The notes under the pieces are model-generated. The model searched no databases and was not told the origin of the DNA. It saw only the letters and a program-made list of their open reading frames with translations. From Haliclystus octoradiatus (Eukaryota > Cnidaria > Staurozoa > Stauromedusae > Haliclystidae), in assembly GCA_916610825.1 (NCBI GenBank), contig OU744452.1:12690110-12754109 (forward strand): a stretch of 64,000 bases of DNA, given 5' to 3'. The position numbers were made by a program, and so were the translations under genes. This document shows positions 23,901 through 35,100 of this stretch, one piece after another (within the stretch, counting starts at the first letter, position 1; every line of letters starts with the position of its first letter).

Positions 23901-26559
23901 ACCAGTAGTTTCGATGATAGTGAAAGTGATATATTAGGACTTAACTCAGCTCATAGTACTCCAAATATTGGGAAACCGATTTTCCCTTCTCAAGGACGTG
24001 CGAATAGCGGATTGTTTGTTATAAAAGATATTGAAATTGATAAATCACCAAAATCACAGAAACGCCAGAATCGATCTCATAGTGTTAGTGGTAGCCATCT
24101 TCATGAACGAACTGAAAGTGCATTAAGTGAAGAAGTTGTTAATAATAATTGTATATCATCTGAGCCAAGTCAAGAATTTAATAGAGCTGTTGCCATATTA
24201 TCTGATTCATGTAATAGTTTATTGAATGAACCAAATGAATCACCCATGACATCATTCACAAAAACATCACAGATATCAATTCCTTATACAAAACGTGTTG
24301 AAATTCCGTTAGGAGAATCCCCTGAAGAACAATCTATTATGCGTCCTAGTACAATTGTTGAAGTGATGACATCCCCAACAAGAGAAGAAGACAGTGAAAC
24401 ACAAGCATTTATATTCGATAACTCAAATCAAGAAGTTTCCGAGCCGCCAAAGCTATCCACCGATAGTACGAAAAGTGAAATTACAATTGTCAAAACCGTT
24501 AGTGCTACAACGCCGAAGCTGGAAAATATTGTACAATATGATGACACAGAAACTAGACAAGAGCCTCTTACTGAAATGACGGCCGCATCGGAATCACTGC
24601 AAAATTCAATTCCTCTTCCATCAACTTTTCAAGCTCCAATAACAACTGAACATCTTCAACGTAATAAATCCATAACAGAAAAAGAAGAACATACTTCTAA
24701 ATGTGAAAAACGTCTGCGTAATAAAAAATCCAAGAAAGCCACTGCACGGCAGCAAAGCTTTGAACATCCGCCATCTGAAAAACCACAAATCAATAAGCCT
24801 GTATCATTCTCTGCTTATGATTATGACGATTATGATTACACTTACGACAAAGAAGCTAAAGAAACAAGTAAGTTGATTCAGTGCCCGATTGAATTTCTGG
24901 GGGCCTAAGGGCGCTTGACTTCAAGGAGACCTTTTTAAGGGTATTATAAAATCAGGCAAACTACCAGCCTTGCGCCGTTATGGTTTCTGCAAAATAGAAG
25001 CTGATGGGAATAAACAGTTGTTTTGTGTTGATTTTCATTTAGAAAATTAACAAGTATACATGGAGCTTTATGAAGACAAGATTAATTTGTCTTACTATTA
25101 TACAATTCAGCATTTTTGTTGTTGTCATGCCTGGATTTTTCGAAGATAAAAAGTTTTTTCCAGTTTTATGTGGCCTATAATTTAGCGGGGCCTATGGCTG
25201 CTGCCTGGTCTGCCCATGGGTTAATCTGGCAATGAGTTGATTTATATTGTCACCTAAGCATTGTACACTTGATTTTAAGATTATCTTTGGAATAGGGTTA
25301 ATACCAGATCAGCCTTCCAAGTCTCACGGCTTTGCTGTGAGACTCGCGTTTTTAAACTGATTCTCACGGCTTTTTTCACTTTCTCACGGCAAAATCCAAT
25401 CTTAAGATAATGCCTCTACTTACTGTGTAAAAAACCCTTTTATAATCCAATTAATGTTCAGCAGCTTAACTTATACTCGGTTTGACTATTCTGGGTGTTG
25501 TTTCTAAACTGCTTTTATGTTTTAGTTACATGCGCAAGTGTCAACATTATCCAAAATGTTGTCGTAAATTCTCATTTCAAGCCATTTTAAATCCACAAAA
25601 AAAATGCCTGTCCCCAGACCCCCTAGAATTGGGCAGCCCCTTCAGGAAGGGCTTTACATTTTATCCCTAAAATACGGAATTTTAAAAATCTCACTGTTTT
25701 ACCAAATCTCAAGTTAGAAGGTCTGTACTAGATTAGGGGAGAATTCAAGGACATCAGGCATTTTAACAAGGAATGTTAGATTCAAAACCGGTGCCAGTTT
25801 GGTCTTGGCTTTTTTGTTGCACATCGCTACTGCACATTTCTCTGAAACCTGAAAACGCACGAAAAATGATTCACAGAGTACATGTTTTGATTTCTTTGTT
25901 TTGGTTTTACTTTCACTTTTGTCTATAAATTGTATTGTCGCTATAAGATTTCTGCATAAAATCAAAATTAATTCTAATTAAATGTGAGAATTTTTACCTG
26001 GAAAACAGAATGTTTTCAATGCTCCATTTTATTGAATCTTGTCATGACAGTGGGCTACGAATACCGGTATAACCCAGCCTTGATATAGGTTCAATGACTC
26101 ACATGGACTTGAACCACGATATTGGTTCTGGATCTAACCCTCCCTAATGTCTAAGGTCCAACAAAAGTAGGAATCCCAGAATCCTAGATTATGGAAAGTA
26201 GTGCACATTCATAAGAAAATTTGTATTTTTAATGATTTATTGGCCGAACATCAACCACAAAAATTCTGAAGAAAATGTTGAATTACCTCTAGGTCTCTAG
26301 GTCTTTTTTATTGTTCTATTGTTATGACTTAATATCGGCTATAACGGCACATTTCCTATAACAAATTAATATTATAATTACTAATAAATGCTTTATTTCT
26401 GTTTGTTAAGGTGGACGTCGTTGGCCATGGAAACGTACACTATCTGTTTTAAAACGTGTTGAACATTATGAACAAATAACAAAGGTTGCAGAACATACAA
26501 CGAAGACATTTCACTTATGGCGTCAACGTAGTATGCGGAAAAGCAACGATAAAAATTAA
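17931..26559 (+). CDS. DOK: Dok-family adaptor: PH domain, IRS-type PTB domain, Tyr-rich tail (740 aa)
   Basis: Four exons join in phase: 17931-17993, 22097-22706, 23467-24867 and 26411-26559. Dok proteins are docking adaptors recruited to activated tyrosine kinases at the membrane. A PH domain spans about residues 4-109 (KKGYLLKCP, WNSRWFVLF, KAWFRSLCKAV). An IRS-type PTB domain spans about 228-322 (YLKRYGRGRTKFSFEAGDKC, GFGVFTFNT, IFHQVDNYARKI), with the Arg and Gly residues typical of the fold. About 110 Ser-rich residues separate the two. The long C-terminal region is Ser/Thr-rich and holds a tight acidic Tyr cluster (Tyr675, 677, 680, 682 and 684), a plausible phosphorylation site for SH2 partners. 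The last exon is basic (GRRWPWKRTLSVLKRV). The start has good context (GAAATGG). Poly(A) signal at 26941. I cannot assign a vertebrate subtype. Confidence 0.9.
19713..19955. mobile_element. hAT-like MITE (family A) interrupted by an LTR element
   Basis: Begins GGGTCCGGCCGACAA and contains AATTCAGAAGAAAATTCC and TCCTAGAGGCACTTCAACAT as in other family A copies. It runs to GTGTCGGACC at 19955, where the LTR element starts. The final bases of its right end reappear after the LTR element at 21227, so the LTR element landed inside the inverted repeat. Confidence 0.55.
19956..20290 (+). repeat. 5' LTR of the miniature LTR element
   Basis: Starts TGTAGTGGATTG and ends ACCCGCTACA. It is near-identical to 20895-21226, with a few substitutions (for example CATCTAAATTAG against CACCTATATTAG) and small indels near the 3' end. 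This suggests fairly recent insertion. Confidence 0.85.
20293..20313 (+). other. Primer-binding site of the LTR element
   Basis: The sequence TTGGTGACTACCGACGTGAT follows the 5' LTR after two bases. Gypsy-type elements often show TGGTGACCCCGACGTG here, complementary to a tRNA 3' end. The tRNA identity was not determined. Confidence 0.6.
20895..21226 (+). repeat. 3' LTR of the miniature LTR element
   Basis: Direct repeat of 19956-20290, preceded by a purine tract (GTGGGGGGAAG) at about 20881-20891 and followed by the duplicated GACC. Confidence 0.85.
26151..26311. mobile_element. hAT-like MITE (family A), partial
   Basis: Starts AGGTCCAACAAAAGTAGG and contains AATCCTAGATTATGGAAAG, TTTTTAATGATTTATTGGCC and CTGAAGAAAATGTTGAA as in the copies at 258 and 46807. 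The right inverted repeat is missing. It is in the last Dok intron. Confidence 0.5.
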
Positions 26560-27317
26560 TTATATGGTTTTTATAAATTTATTGTAAATTATCAAAGATT
26601 CATTGTTTGAGCCAAGGTTGTCAAAAATATTATGGGATTAATTTTCTACAATGGCTTATTATTAGATTTAACATTATTATTATTATTATTAGAATTAGAA
26701 AGTATTTTTGTTGGGAAAAATAGTCTCAATATATTTATCAGAGGTTAAAAAGATACTTTTTATGTTGAATTTACAAGTTTTATTGATTATTTGCGTTTGT
26801 GGGGATACTTTATTTCGTTTTAAAGTAAACTAGAATTACCACAGCATTTTAAAATAATGATATTATATATGGTTACGAGTAATGAATATTTTGTGTATTT
26901 GGCTTAGTAACTCGAATGAGCTGGTTTTAGCAGCTTGCGTAATAAAATGGGAAATTATTCATCGAGAAGTGAAGTACAGCAGTGAGTGAGACTAATTAAT
27001 TTATGTGAAGGGAAATTTATCAGAGATTACAGTATTAATTATGTTAATTTTTTGTAGATATAATTATAATTTTTTCATTCGTCCTATTTTATGTTTCAGA
27101 GATTTAAAATAGATTACATGAAAGTAAAATCATGTAAATATTTAGATACAAGTAGCATTTAACACATTTTTCATTAATATAATTTGATGAATTTCACCAA
27201 CCGATGAAATTCTAATATATTTCATGATGTTTTTGTTGTACTGCACTCAGAGACCATAATTATAGACTACAATGTGCGTTGAATCAGATTCTCCAAAAAT
27301 TGACCACAGCTGCAATC

Positions 27318-27525
27318 CCTGGTCCGACAAAACAATTTATGGACATCCTTGAAGGTTATAGGAAGATTAAGAAGAACATTAATATTTCAGTGATTTAAAG
27401 ATCTAACCCTGACAACAAATTCAGAAGAAAATGTTGTATCTAAGGTTCTAGAAGACTGAACCTTAGCCTGCGTGCAGACAGACTGTCTGTCTCCACGCAG
27501 GCTAACTGAACCTTTGGTGCTAGCA
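27318..27525. mobile_element. hAT-like MITE (family A) carrying a nested element
   Basis: Starts CTGGTCCGACAAAACA and holds AATTCAGAAGAAAATGTT and GGTTCTAGAAGACTGAACCT as in family A. It is split at 27464 by a 41-bp element that duplicated ACTGAACCT. This orders the insertions: family A first, then the small element. Confidence 0.5.
27464..27504. mobile_element. 41-bp palindromic TIR element with perfect 9-bp duplication
   Basis: The element begins TAGCCTGCGTGCAGACAGAC and ends with the near-complement GTCTGTCTCCACGCAGGCTA, so it is almost nothing but inverted repeats. It is flanked by ACTGAACCT at 27455-27463 and 27505-27513, identical over 9 bp. Nine-base duplications are typical of Mutator-like (MULE) elements; assignment is by inference. 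Confidence 0.8.
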
Positions 27526-27616
27526 AAGCCATTTGATCAATTTTTGTAATGGTTTTAGTCTGCACGCAGACCATAAGATGCAAGCAATCTGTAATCCAAG
27601 CATGACAATAAAGCCT

Positions 27617-27711
27617 TAGCCTGCGCGCAGACCCAAATCTTTTTTTTATGATTAGTAGGATCTATGACCCTACTAATCATAAGAAAAAGATTTCGGTCTG
27701 CGCGCAGGCTA
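27617..27711. mobile_element. 95-bp palindromic TIR element with perfect 9-bp duplication
   Basis: Starts TAGCCTGCGCGCAGACC and ends GGTCTGCGCGCAGGCTA, with a second perfect inner arm ATGATTAGTAGG/CCTACTAATCAT. Flanks are ATAAAGCCT at 27608-27616 and 27712-27720, identical over 9 bp. Same family as 27464 and 40902. Confidence 0.85.
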
Positions 27712-27883
27712 ATAAAGCCTTTAATTAAACGGTTTTGACTTATAGAATGTGAGCAATACATGTTGTAATTTGCGTAATGCAAATCTACAATCTGTGTGGT
27801 AGTATAGTCCCATTGAAAAAATCAAACAATCATATGGACACTTGACTTTCAGATACTTATTGGACATAGTCTAGAATTATTCA

Positions 27884-28058
27884 CCATGGTATTCTGAACT
27901 AATTAGAGTCAACAAATATTTTAAAACGTGCACCAGAACTAGTTCCAGGCTCTTATTGTTGAAAACTCAGTTAGAAATAAAAAGGGCCTGGAACTGGTTC
28001 CGGTGCACGTTTCAAAATATTTTTTTTGACTCTAATTAGTTCTGAATATCATTATGTT
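27884..28058. mobile_element. Palindromic MITE (family B)
   Basis: Second copy of the element at 12317. ATTCTGAACTAATTAGAGTC at the left pairs with GACTCTAATTAGTTCTGAAT at the right. Inner arms AAAACGTGCACC and GGTGCACGTTT, plus AGAACTAGTTCCAGGC with GCCTGGAACTGGTTC, also pair. Confidence 0.65.
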
Positions 28059-28259
28059 GTACTACATTGAGATGTGGTATTTGTATTTTTGAGAACTGCA
28101 GTACTAGGGAGGGATGGTGCTTACCGCTTGATCGGCTCACATATTACAGACAACTCATGTAAAACCCTGAAAACTGAATTTAGTTATTAAACCCAGACTC
28201 ACTGCGAAATGTAAACTTGGACGAAAAGTTTAAAAAAGAACAAAAGTAGTTAAAGAATA

Positions 28260-28428
28260 CAGTTGAACTTGCTTAATATCCCCGCTCTGGTACGGATGAA
28301 AAGCGGGACATTAAGCGAGGTAGGATTATGAGAGTTTGTATGGAGAATGGAAAATAGGAATCAGTTTTATATGGGGATATTAAGCAAGGTGGGACATTAA
28401 AAGAGGGGATATTAACCGAGTTCGACTG
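28260..28428. mobile_element. MITE family C with TA on both sides
   Basis: Begins CAGTTGAACTTGCTTAATAT and ends ATTAACCGAGTTCGACTG, near-perfect inverted repeats. TA flanks each end (28258-28259 and 28429-28430), as expected for Tc1/mariner or pogo-type insertion. Confidence 0.75.
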
Positions 28429-29135
28429 TACTACCAAAAAAGGTTCACTTAGCTGTACTTTGATAAGAAAATACAAGGATTGTATTGTAGACTCAGGCTT
28501 ATTCCTGGCAAGAAATGAACTCATCCTGTCTGGTTGATGTAGACACATGGATAAATGCTGTCAGAGTTTGGAACCAGGACACTTCTTATCGAGATACTAG
28601 GTCAATGTTAAGCAAATAATCACAAAATACTTAATATGAAGTGACTTCAAATAGTAACAACAAATGTTAAAGCAAGATTATAATACAGAATTGTAAATTC
28701 ATGATTAAACATTGCTAAATTATTATTATCTATGTGAGATGGTTTATTGCTACAACAAACAATAACAAAACAATATCTGCTTTCTTGTTGTAACAAAATG
28801 TTACGATACTTCAGAGATAAACAACCGGGTCGTTTATAATATTGATTTAAAAGCAGATAGCCTGAAGTCTTTGCTTAGGAGTCTATGTTCACAATAATCA
28901 TATATTGTAGCTCTGTGGAGTACCATCCCTTTCACTATTTACAGTCATCAACTTTCAACTTGTGTATCTCACAGAGCGAATACTTCCCGTTTATTCAAGT
29001 GTTTTTCTGGAGGAAAGACAGAGATGAAGTCATTACTCCTTTGGAGATGTTGGTTTGTTTTGTATTAAATTTTGCCATGCCTTATTGAAATATTGCCTTT
29101 TTGTAGATTGTTTGTTTCATGTCTTCGTCCAATGT

Positions 29136-32100
29136 TCATTGTTGAGGTTGTCTGCTCTGGTCTTTGCTTTGATCCCGGTTCCCTCCACCACGGCCGTCTC
29201 TTTGACCACCACGGTAGCCTCCTTCTCTTGGTGGACCACCTCTCCTTTGCTGACCACCCTCCTATGGAAATAAAAATAATTTAGTAATGGATACATAGAC
29301 ATCTAACATATGGTACATTACTTGATTCAGTTACTCTAAGGTCCTGCTGTCCTAAGCCGAATGCTAAACTGAGCTTACAAAGAAAACTGCTCAACTGATT
29401 CAACATAGTTAGCAAGCAATCACTATTTGATTAAAATGTTGTGAAAACAATTTTATTGTACCACATCGGAATGAAAACATTTTTATTAATTTCATCAGCA
29501 GTGTCCGATTTAAAAGTGAATCCCTTGATTTTTAAATAAACAAGGACTAACCAGGAATTATTCCACAATTATCATCACACAATGTATAACAAGACGGAAT
29601 ACTAACCCTTGGAGCTCCATTTTGATTTCTGTTGTCGTGACCTCGTCCTCCTCTTCCACCTCGACCTCCGCGCCCACCATAGCCACCGCCACGTCCACCT
29701 CTTGGACCACCACGTCCTTCTCTTGGCTTCATGTGGCGTGAGCCTTGGCCATGACCTTGTTCTGAGACAGAGAAAGCATAATTGCAATACTGTATAAGAT
29801 TGGGATTTTGGAAAAAATTGTATGGAATAAAAGCAAAATTAGCTCATCTCAAGCTCTGACCTGGCTCTGATATGAATTAAAAAGTAGATAAATCACTAAT
29901 GTTTACTTTGTGTAGCTAGTCCATATTGTTCAAAACTTGTTCTGCATTCTCTGAATATCTATATGCCGTGAAACCTGTATATAACGGCCAGCCAGGAGAG
30001 GTAGATAAATTGACCACTATAGACAGGTGGCCTTTATATACAGGTTTGATTCAATAGAAAATACTATTTTAGACATTGAAAGAGTGACCACTATAGACAG
30101 GTGGCCGCTGTATAGAGGTGACCGTTATAACAGGTTTGACCGTATATTCAATTCCTTCAGCTCCTGAATGTTGATTGAAAGAGTTTTGCCGCCATAAAAC
30201 CAACCTTGGATTAGTTCGGTGTCAGGCAGAGTGATGGGAAGCCCGTTTCAATCAACAATTTATTAAACACTACATATGGTGACTGTTATTCTATAATAGC
30301 TGTTCCACTGTCCTAAATTCCATTACCTGGCAAATTTATAGAAAATATATCTCTATAACTTCAGTACTTCAAAACACACAGTACTTCACAACGTTTCGCA
30401 GCGCCGGATTAACATTTCAGGGCCCCTAAGCACTCTCTCTCCAAAGGGCCCTAAAATGGGTGTGGCAAACATAGAATTAGCCTCACTTTTAAGTTATCAT
30501 CTCAGTTTGAATTTTCATAGTCGCCATTTTATTTTTGTCCGAAGAAAAACGATTCACGCAAAAATAAAATGTTGTTATTGCAGTGGTAGAATGATGGTTT
30601 TGCAGTATTTAAAAAGATTTTAAAAGATTACAAAAGACACAGTATTATTTGTTTTATCAAACCCATTTTGTTTTGCTGTTTAAATTAACTTTACACTATT
30701 CAAAACAAGATCGAATGATGAAAACATTTGTTGAATGTTTAGGCCTACTTTTGAAAAGTATTATTCGAATTGTTGCTATTCGATTATCATTTAATATACT
30801 ATTAAAATCAGTAGACAGTTAACCACAAAGGGCCCTAATTCTCATTATAATTGGTTATTGAATTCCTCCATTAATTTCAACTTTTAAAATAATATATCTT
30901 ACAAATTGATTTTTTTTAAGGGCCCTTCAAAAACGAAGGGTCCTAAGCTGAAGCTTATTTAGCTTACGGGTTAATCCGGCGCTGCGTTTCGCCATATCCT
31001 TTCTTCATGGCATCATCAGGTATATAAATACAATTAAAACTCTGAGTAGATGTATTGATTAAATACTCTTAGCATTGGTTATCTCACTGATGGAAACTTG
31101 CAAGCTACAGCATAGTCTACTTAATTGAATATATTATAACACACCTTTCCATTCGTCATCGTTGTCACCATTATTCTCGCTACGGTCAGCATGTTCAGGA
31201 GCAGTTTCCTGTGATGGAGCAGGTCCAGTGGCTGGCATTTGCTGCATATTTCTAGGAACAAATTCAGGGCTACCGGCATTCATTAGAGATTGTTTTTGCT
31301 CTAGGGCTTGTTGTTCAGTAAGACCGCCATTATCAGAAATCTGAAGGTCTTGTGGAACAGAGTTGGATTGTGTGTGATCTTCGACATCATTTGTGAAATC
31401 TATACCACCTTCTTCTTCAGGTACTTTTTCGTCAACAACTCCTTGTTCGTTCTCAATCTTACTGAAATAGCCGCAGTCATTAACTTGTCTCAATACTTTG
31501 TAAATCTCAGCATAAGTTGTCTCTAGCACAGGCTTATCCTTGCTCTCAATCAGATTTTGTAGATGTATACAAGCTGCAGAAACTTTATCACTAAACACTT
31601 TTGCTGTGTCGTCATCTTCGGCTGGATTGATAAGCTTATAGATTTCATCTAATTTGGCAAAATCATCTTCCGTCAGCAGCTGCAAACACAAGAGGTATGA
31701 TTGAAATTGGACAAAGCGCACAAAGCAAAGCAATTTGTGATAAAATAAATATCAGTGCAAAGATATCTGCATCGCATCACATTGGACATCACTATCCAGG
31801 GTATTTGAATAAACTTTTAAACCCAATTAATTTTATTGAAAAAACGAATAAATGATTTCAATACCAAGTATGATATTAAAGTTAAACTTAGTTAATATCC
31901 TCTTTTATAATGTTCCCACCTAAAACTGAATTCTATTTTTCATTTCCCATAACAAACTCTAATACTTCAAATATGTGAAAAATAATTTCAAATAAATTAT
32001 ATGAGATGTTGATAGGGGACATGTAGGCATATTTTCTTTGTTTTGACACTGGTAGAAGAAGAGGGAATCTGTTGATTGGTGGAAATCAATAATGTCTGGT

Positions 32101-35100
32101 TATTTCTATCAACTTAATTTCTTTTTAATACAAGGCACATTTATGAGACATTCAGAATATGTTATATATCAGCGTACAATCTGTTAGTAACAACCAAGAA
32201 CATTTGGAATACTACGAAAATGAGCTCACTTACACATGCACCATTAACTCCGGCTAAGAAATCCCCACGTACATCTTCTGTCAGACTATCAAGTAAGAAT
32301 TTGACTTCAATGATTTTGGTAATTGTTCCAGCAGTGTCCTTGTGTGCTTGTTCTTTGTGTTCCATTTTAGCTCTCTTTTGTTCTTTCTTCTGCTGACGTT
32401 GGTACTGAAAATAGATAGATAGAAAAAGGCTGTCAGAAGAAAGTCTTCTGATAAGTTACAAACAAATTTTCAAAATGAAACACAGAGTTACCAGCATTAG
32501 ACGCAAGAGTCAAGGCCAGTCAAAGAGAGAAAGTCCTTCCCTTAAAGAGACACAACATTGACTGGTGGTCGCTATAATCTTAATTTGGGATCAAGCTAAG
32601 CCAATTTCAACATTCAATATCAATCTTGGCTTCAAATTTCAAGTTTCAAACAAAAAACAATACGAACGACAACCGCAATGCAAATGTGATTATAAGCGCG
32701 TAGAGCCCACCATTAATTTTGCCCATTAAAAGAACATTTCAAAGCAATAGCAAAATTAGTGTTCTAGAAAGATTTTCTGTGGCAGAAATTGAGGGAATCA
32801 GCTCTCTTGTGACTGCAGTATTCCTGAATATTTACAGATTGATAACACATTTACAATAATACAACATTGACAGCACAATAACAAAACATTGCCGCAGATG
32901 CTTGAAACGTATGTAAGCTAATATCTCTCTGCATTCTCCATCAAAATGTACATAATTAGTTACATTAGAATCCCTGTGTTTTGATCTATGTTTTTATTTG
33001 CTTTGTTGTTTCGTTTTGTAATTTGTATCTAAACAGAATGTATCTTTTCATTTTGCAGTCTTTGCATCATAACTTGGTACTGTTTGTGAGTGATCTCCTC
33101 ACCACTACTCGGTCCACTGTAAACCCAGAAAAGTGGGAAACTCATTACTAGTCAACTATATATTGAATTACTTTGTGTACACTGTGAATAGTTCCTGGTG
33201 GGGGGGGGGGGGATTGCAAGGAGAACCTGGTCCTCTCTTCTCTCTTTGTAAAGGTTCTTATAAGTGTCATGATCATATTCAAATTACAACAAAGATAATA
33301 CCGTTTTTCATACCTCATCACAGAGTTGGCTCATTTGTTTATGTAGTTCTCTGACCATCTCCAAGTTGTGATTCAAAAACTCCTTATGCTCTAGAGATGC
33401 CTGAAAAAGATTAAACAAAAAAGGTCACGTTTCTGCAGAGAAGATAAGTCTTGTGTACTAAGCATTCGGTAGAATGCACACACAAATCAGACAGCATCAA
33501 AAAATTTGTGTTCCAGACAGGAAGCGACAAAGTCCAGAAACTTTGAAACCTGGTTTGCGGCATGATAGCAAAATTCAGAAGGAAAAGGCAAAATGCTAAA
33601 TACAGAACTTTAGAACTATGATTCTTTAGAAAAATATGAAAAATAAAATTTGTTTTTCCGATTTTACGTTAGTACAGTTATTTGAACTTTTATCTAAACA
33701 GTTGAGGTTTGCGGAAGGTAACACATTTTGTCGGACCCTGGTTCCAGGAAGCATGAGTCAAACACCATCTTGAATAGAATTTGTTAAATTTAAAGATTTT
33801 GCACTGTTTTTGATAAAATTAGGAGAAGATTCATTTTCACTGATTATCCACCTAGACAAAAACTTTCCCGAAATCCAATAATAATATTTCATGTAGAATA
33901 ATAATAATCCCATTAAGATTTCTGACGGTTACTAGCCTACCCTTTGTGGATTGAGTTTAATTTAGCTATATTGCCCTTCAAAACAGCCGATTCCAATCGG
34001 TTCCAAATTAATTAGCTGAATGGGATCAACATTTGAACTGCTTTTGTGGAAACAAGTTCTAATTACCTTTTGGTCTTCATTCAGTTTAGTTCCAGAAGAT
34101 GCAAGCTTTTCATAACCTTCGATTCTACCCTGCAGATCAAATGAGAAACAATTAATTCCACAATAAGCCTTGAATACCAGTTGCAGGGTCCAACAAAAGA
34201 CTCCCACTTCTGGAATCCTAGAGGCATTTCAACATTCTCTTCTGATTTGTTTTGTTGATGTTTGAAAGTTTGATGACAATGTTATAAATTGACATCTAAG
34301 GTCGAAAAATTCACTTCAAATTAATACTCATGTGCAGGCTAGTAGCTATCACTGGTATCAATCTACTTGACTAGCATTTTCATTTAATGCCAACATTTCA
34401 TGGAAGAATCCTTGTTTCAAAGTTAATCCAGGGCCATTTTGTGGAGGCTCAGTTAGGCTGCTAGGTGGAAGAAATATGTGAAATATGTGACTATCTATCA
34501 TTATTTCGCTGTTTTATATAGGCAAATTGCTATCTTGCTCCACCTGGAAAAGATAGCCTCATTTTATTAGACATCTAGTTATAAAACGTAACAAGTCTGT
34601 GAAACTCCTTGAAATTGGTTTACAAGATGATTGCCTCTTTTGTCAACTAATCAAGTTCTAGCTAGGGATGCACCGAAACGTTGTTTCGGCCGTCACCGAA
34701 ATAATACAGTTTCGGTTTTATTTCAGCTGATTTTTGTCTTCTTGTTTTGAATATTTCAAACTAAATCTGAGTTAATATCATTTATAATGTTACACTGGAA
34801 TGCAAATTATTTTTGAAAACAAAGTAATTAACTAACAACACAAGGTAAATAATGATGCTTTTCCTGGTGATTTTTAGATCATGCCATGACAAGCAATTTT
34901 ATTTCTCCACGATCTACTCAGGTATAATTCTCTTTTGCCTTGTAAAAAAATCCATTATGAATAACATTTGTATTCACTGAGAACAATAAATAAACAATTT
35001 AAATCGATCCTCTTGTTTCTTCACAATCATTGATTTAATTTTATTGGAGAAAACAATACTCTAAATATTATAAATATTATATACAAGTCAAAAATAAATA

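Larger units (their letters stand above)
26560..29135. other. Convergent Dok-Caprin intergenic region, repeat-rich
   Basis: Lies between two converging genes. It carries the Dok 3' UTR (AATAAA at 26941), a family A element near 27320-27525, two tiny 9-bp-duplication elements (27464 and 27617), a family B palindrome (27884), a family C element (28260) and the Caprin poly(A) signal on the minus strand (TTTATT at 28990-28995). No gene is visible. Confidence 0.6.

Noticed and set aside
29117..29797. Gly/Arg- and His/Leu-rich frames on both strands
   Set aside because: All are alternative frames of the RGG-coding exons of Caprin; only the minus-strand frame joined by splice sites is supported.
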